Positions 63,648 through 64,000 of a stretch of 64,000 nt of DNA are shown here, piece by piece. The stretch is from an uncultured Pelagibacteraceae bacterium (GTDB lineage Bacteria; Pseudomonadota; Alphaproteobacteria; Pelagibacterales; Pelagibacteraceae), in NCBI GenBank assembly GCA_902527215.1, contig CABZOF010000002.1, positions 186,001-250,000 of the forward strand, written 5' to 3'. The notes beneath the pieces are model-generated. The model had not been told where the DNA came from. It saw only the letters and a program-made list of their open reading frames with translations, and searched no databases. Position 1 is the first letter of the stretch, and each line of letters starts with the position of its first letter. The position numbers were made by a program, and so were the translations under genes.

Positions 63648-64000
63648 ATGAGTTTATTAAATAAAGAACCAGTTAAAAGAGCTGAAAAAGCATTAAAAGA
63701 ATTCGATGAAACTTTATCAGTCACAGAATTAGAAAATACAGCAAGAACCGCCGTTGACGCAGCAAAATCTTTAAATTGTGAAGTTGGGGCAATTGTAAAA
63801 AGTTTACTTTTTAAAAGTGGTGATAATTATTTTTTATGTTTGGTCTCTGGTGACAAAAGATGTTCATTAAACAAATTAAAAAATTTTTTTAATAGTAAAG
63901 ATTTAAGCATGGCATCACCTAATGATGTGAAAGAACAAACTGGATATACAATAGGAGGAGTTTCACCTATAGGTCATAAAAATAATTTAGAGATATTAGT
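63648..64000 (+). CDS. YbaK/EbsC-type aminoacyl-tRNA deacylase, 5' part (runs off the end)
   Basis: The ATG at 63648-63650 opens a frame that stays open to the window end (117 codons). The product starts MSLLNKEPVKRAEKALKE and continues with TARTAVDAAKSLNCEVGAIVKSLLF, CLVSGDKRCSLNKL and the GYTIGGVSPIGH segment, the conserved core of the YbaK/ProX editing family, with the lysine of IVKSL as the functional residue. Members remove Cys or Ala mis-charged on tRNA-Pro. The C-terminus is outside the window, so the length cannot be checked. Confidence 0.88.
   Translation, partial: MSLLNKEPVKRAEKALKEFDETLSVTELENTARTAVDAAKSLNCEVGAIVKSLLFKSGDNYFLCLVSGDKRCSLNKLKNFFNSKDLSMASPNDVKEQTGYTIGGVSPIGHKNNLEIL

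Noticed and set aside
1-64000. tRNA or rRNA genes, CRISPR arrays, insertion sequences, prophage genes
   Set aside because: No cloverleaf, rRNA core, spaced repeats, transposase or terminal inverted repeats were found in any gap; the many A/T homopolymers are composition, not repeats.

Overview
The window looks like a piece of a streamlined, strongly A+T-rich alphaproteobacterial chromosome, most like the SAR11/Pelagibacterales group. The reasons are very short or absent intergenic spaces, convergent genes that overlap at their stop codons, the NDUFA12-type complex I accessory gene beside a DUF2155 gene, RNase E with an acidic insert in its S1 domain, a SUF operon led by an IscR-like regulator, and alphaproteobacterial gene order around dnaB/rplI/rpsR/rpsF, fabD/fabG/acpP, rsmA/pdxA/surA/lptD and purF/cvpA. 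The lineage is inferred from gene content and order by eye; no 16S gene is present. No tRNA, rRNA, CRISPR array, insertion sequence or phage gene was seen, and no gene-free stretch exceeds about 230 bases.

Layout. 1-862: the 3' end of a threonine aldolase gene and two small genes. 906-8544: an accessory block on the minus strand with a hexapeptide acyltransferase, a methyltransferase, a small membrane protein, a DegT-type PLP enzyme, a GMC-like oxidoreductase, a PhyH-type dioxygenase and two overlapping Gfo/Idh/MocA dehydrogenases; it looks like a tailoring cluster for a surface sugar or lipid of unknown identity. 8586-10840: an MFS and a DMT transporter. 10819-13024: glutathione synthesis (gshB, gshA). 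13034-17512: a DUF255 thioredoxin-fold protein, a PhnZ-like HD protein, purF and cvpA. 17516-22474: an RND/MMPL transporter, dnaB, rplI, rpsR, rpsF. 22559-25155 (plus): fabD, fabG, acpP, gmk. 25144-32455 (minus): rsmA, pdxA, surA, lptD, lptG, lptF, coupling outer-membrane biogenesis genes to housekeeping ones. 32510-41109: pepA, ndk, purN, purM, a DUF2066 gene, hda, aspS, a stand-alone TSCPD protein, an NDUFA12-like gene and a DUF2155 gene. 41106-46075: accC, accB, aroQ, thiS, thiG, rne. 46158-55588: mrcA, prfB (with programmed frameshift), an AsmA-like gene, tyrS, anmK and an alpha/beta hydrolase. 55719-61869: the iscR-sufBCDSUT-sufA operon with a recognisable IscR operator. 61874-64000: a small basic ORF, glnA and the start of a YbaK-type gene.

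Most notable observations: lptG is broken by a one-base deficit in a T8 tract just after its start; an IscR type-1 operator overlaps the suf promoter; RNase E lacks the zinc-link cysteines; several genes expected from conserved synteny (fabF/mltG, holC, alr/radA) are absent from their usual places; and pairs of convergent genes share a single TTAA as both stop codons.
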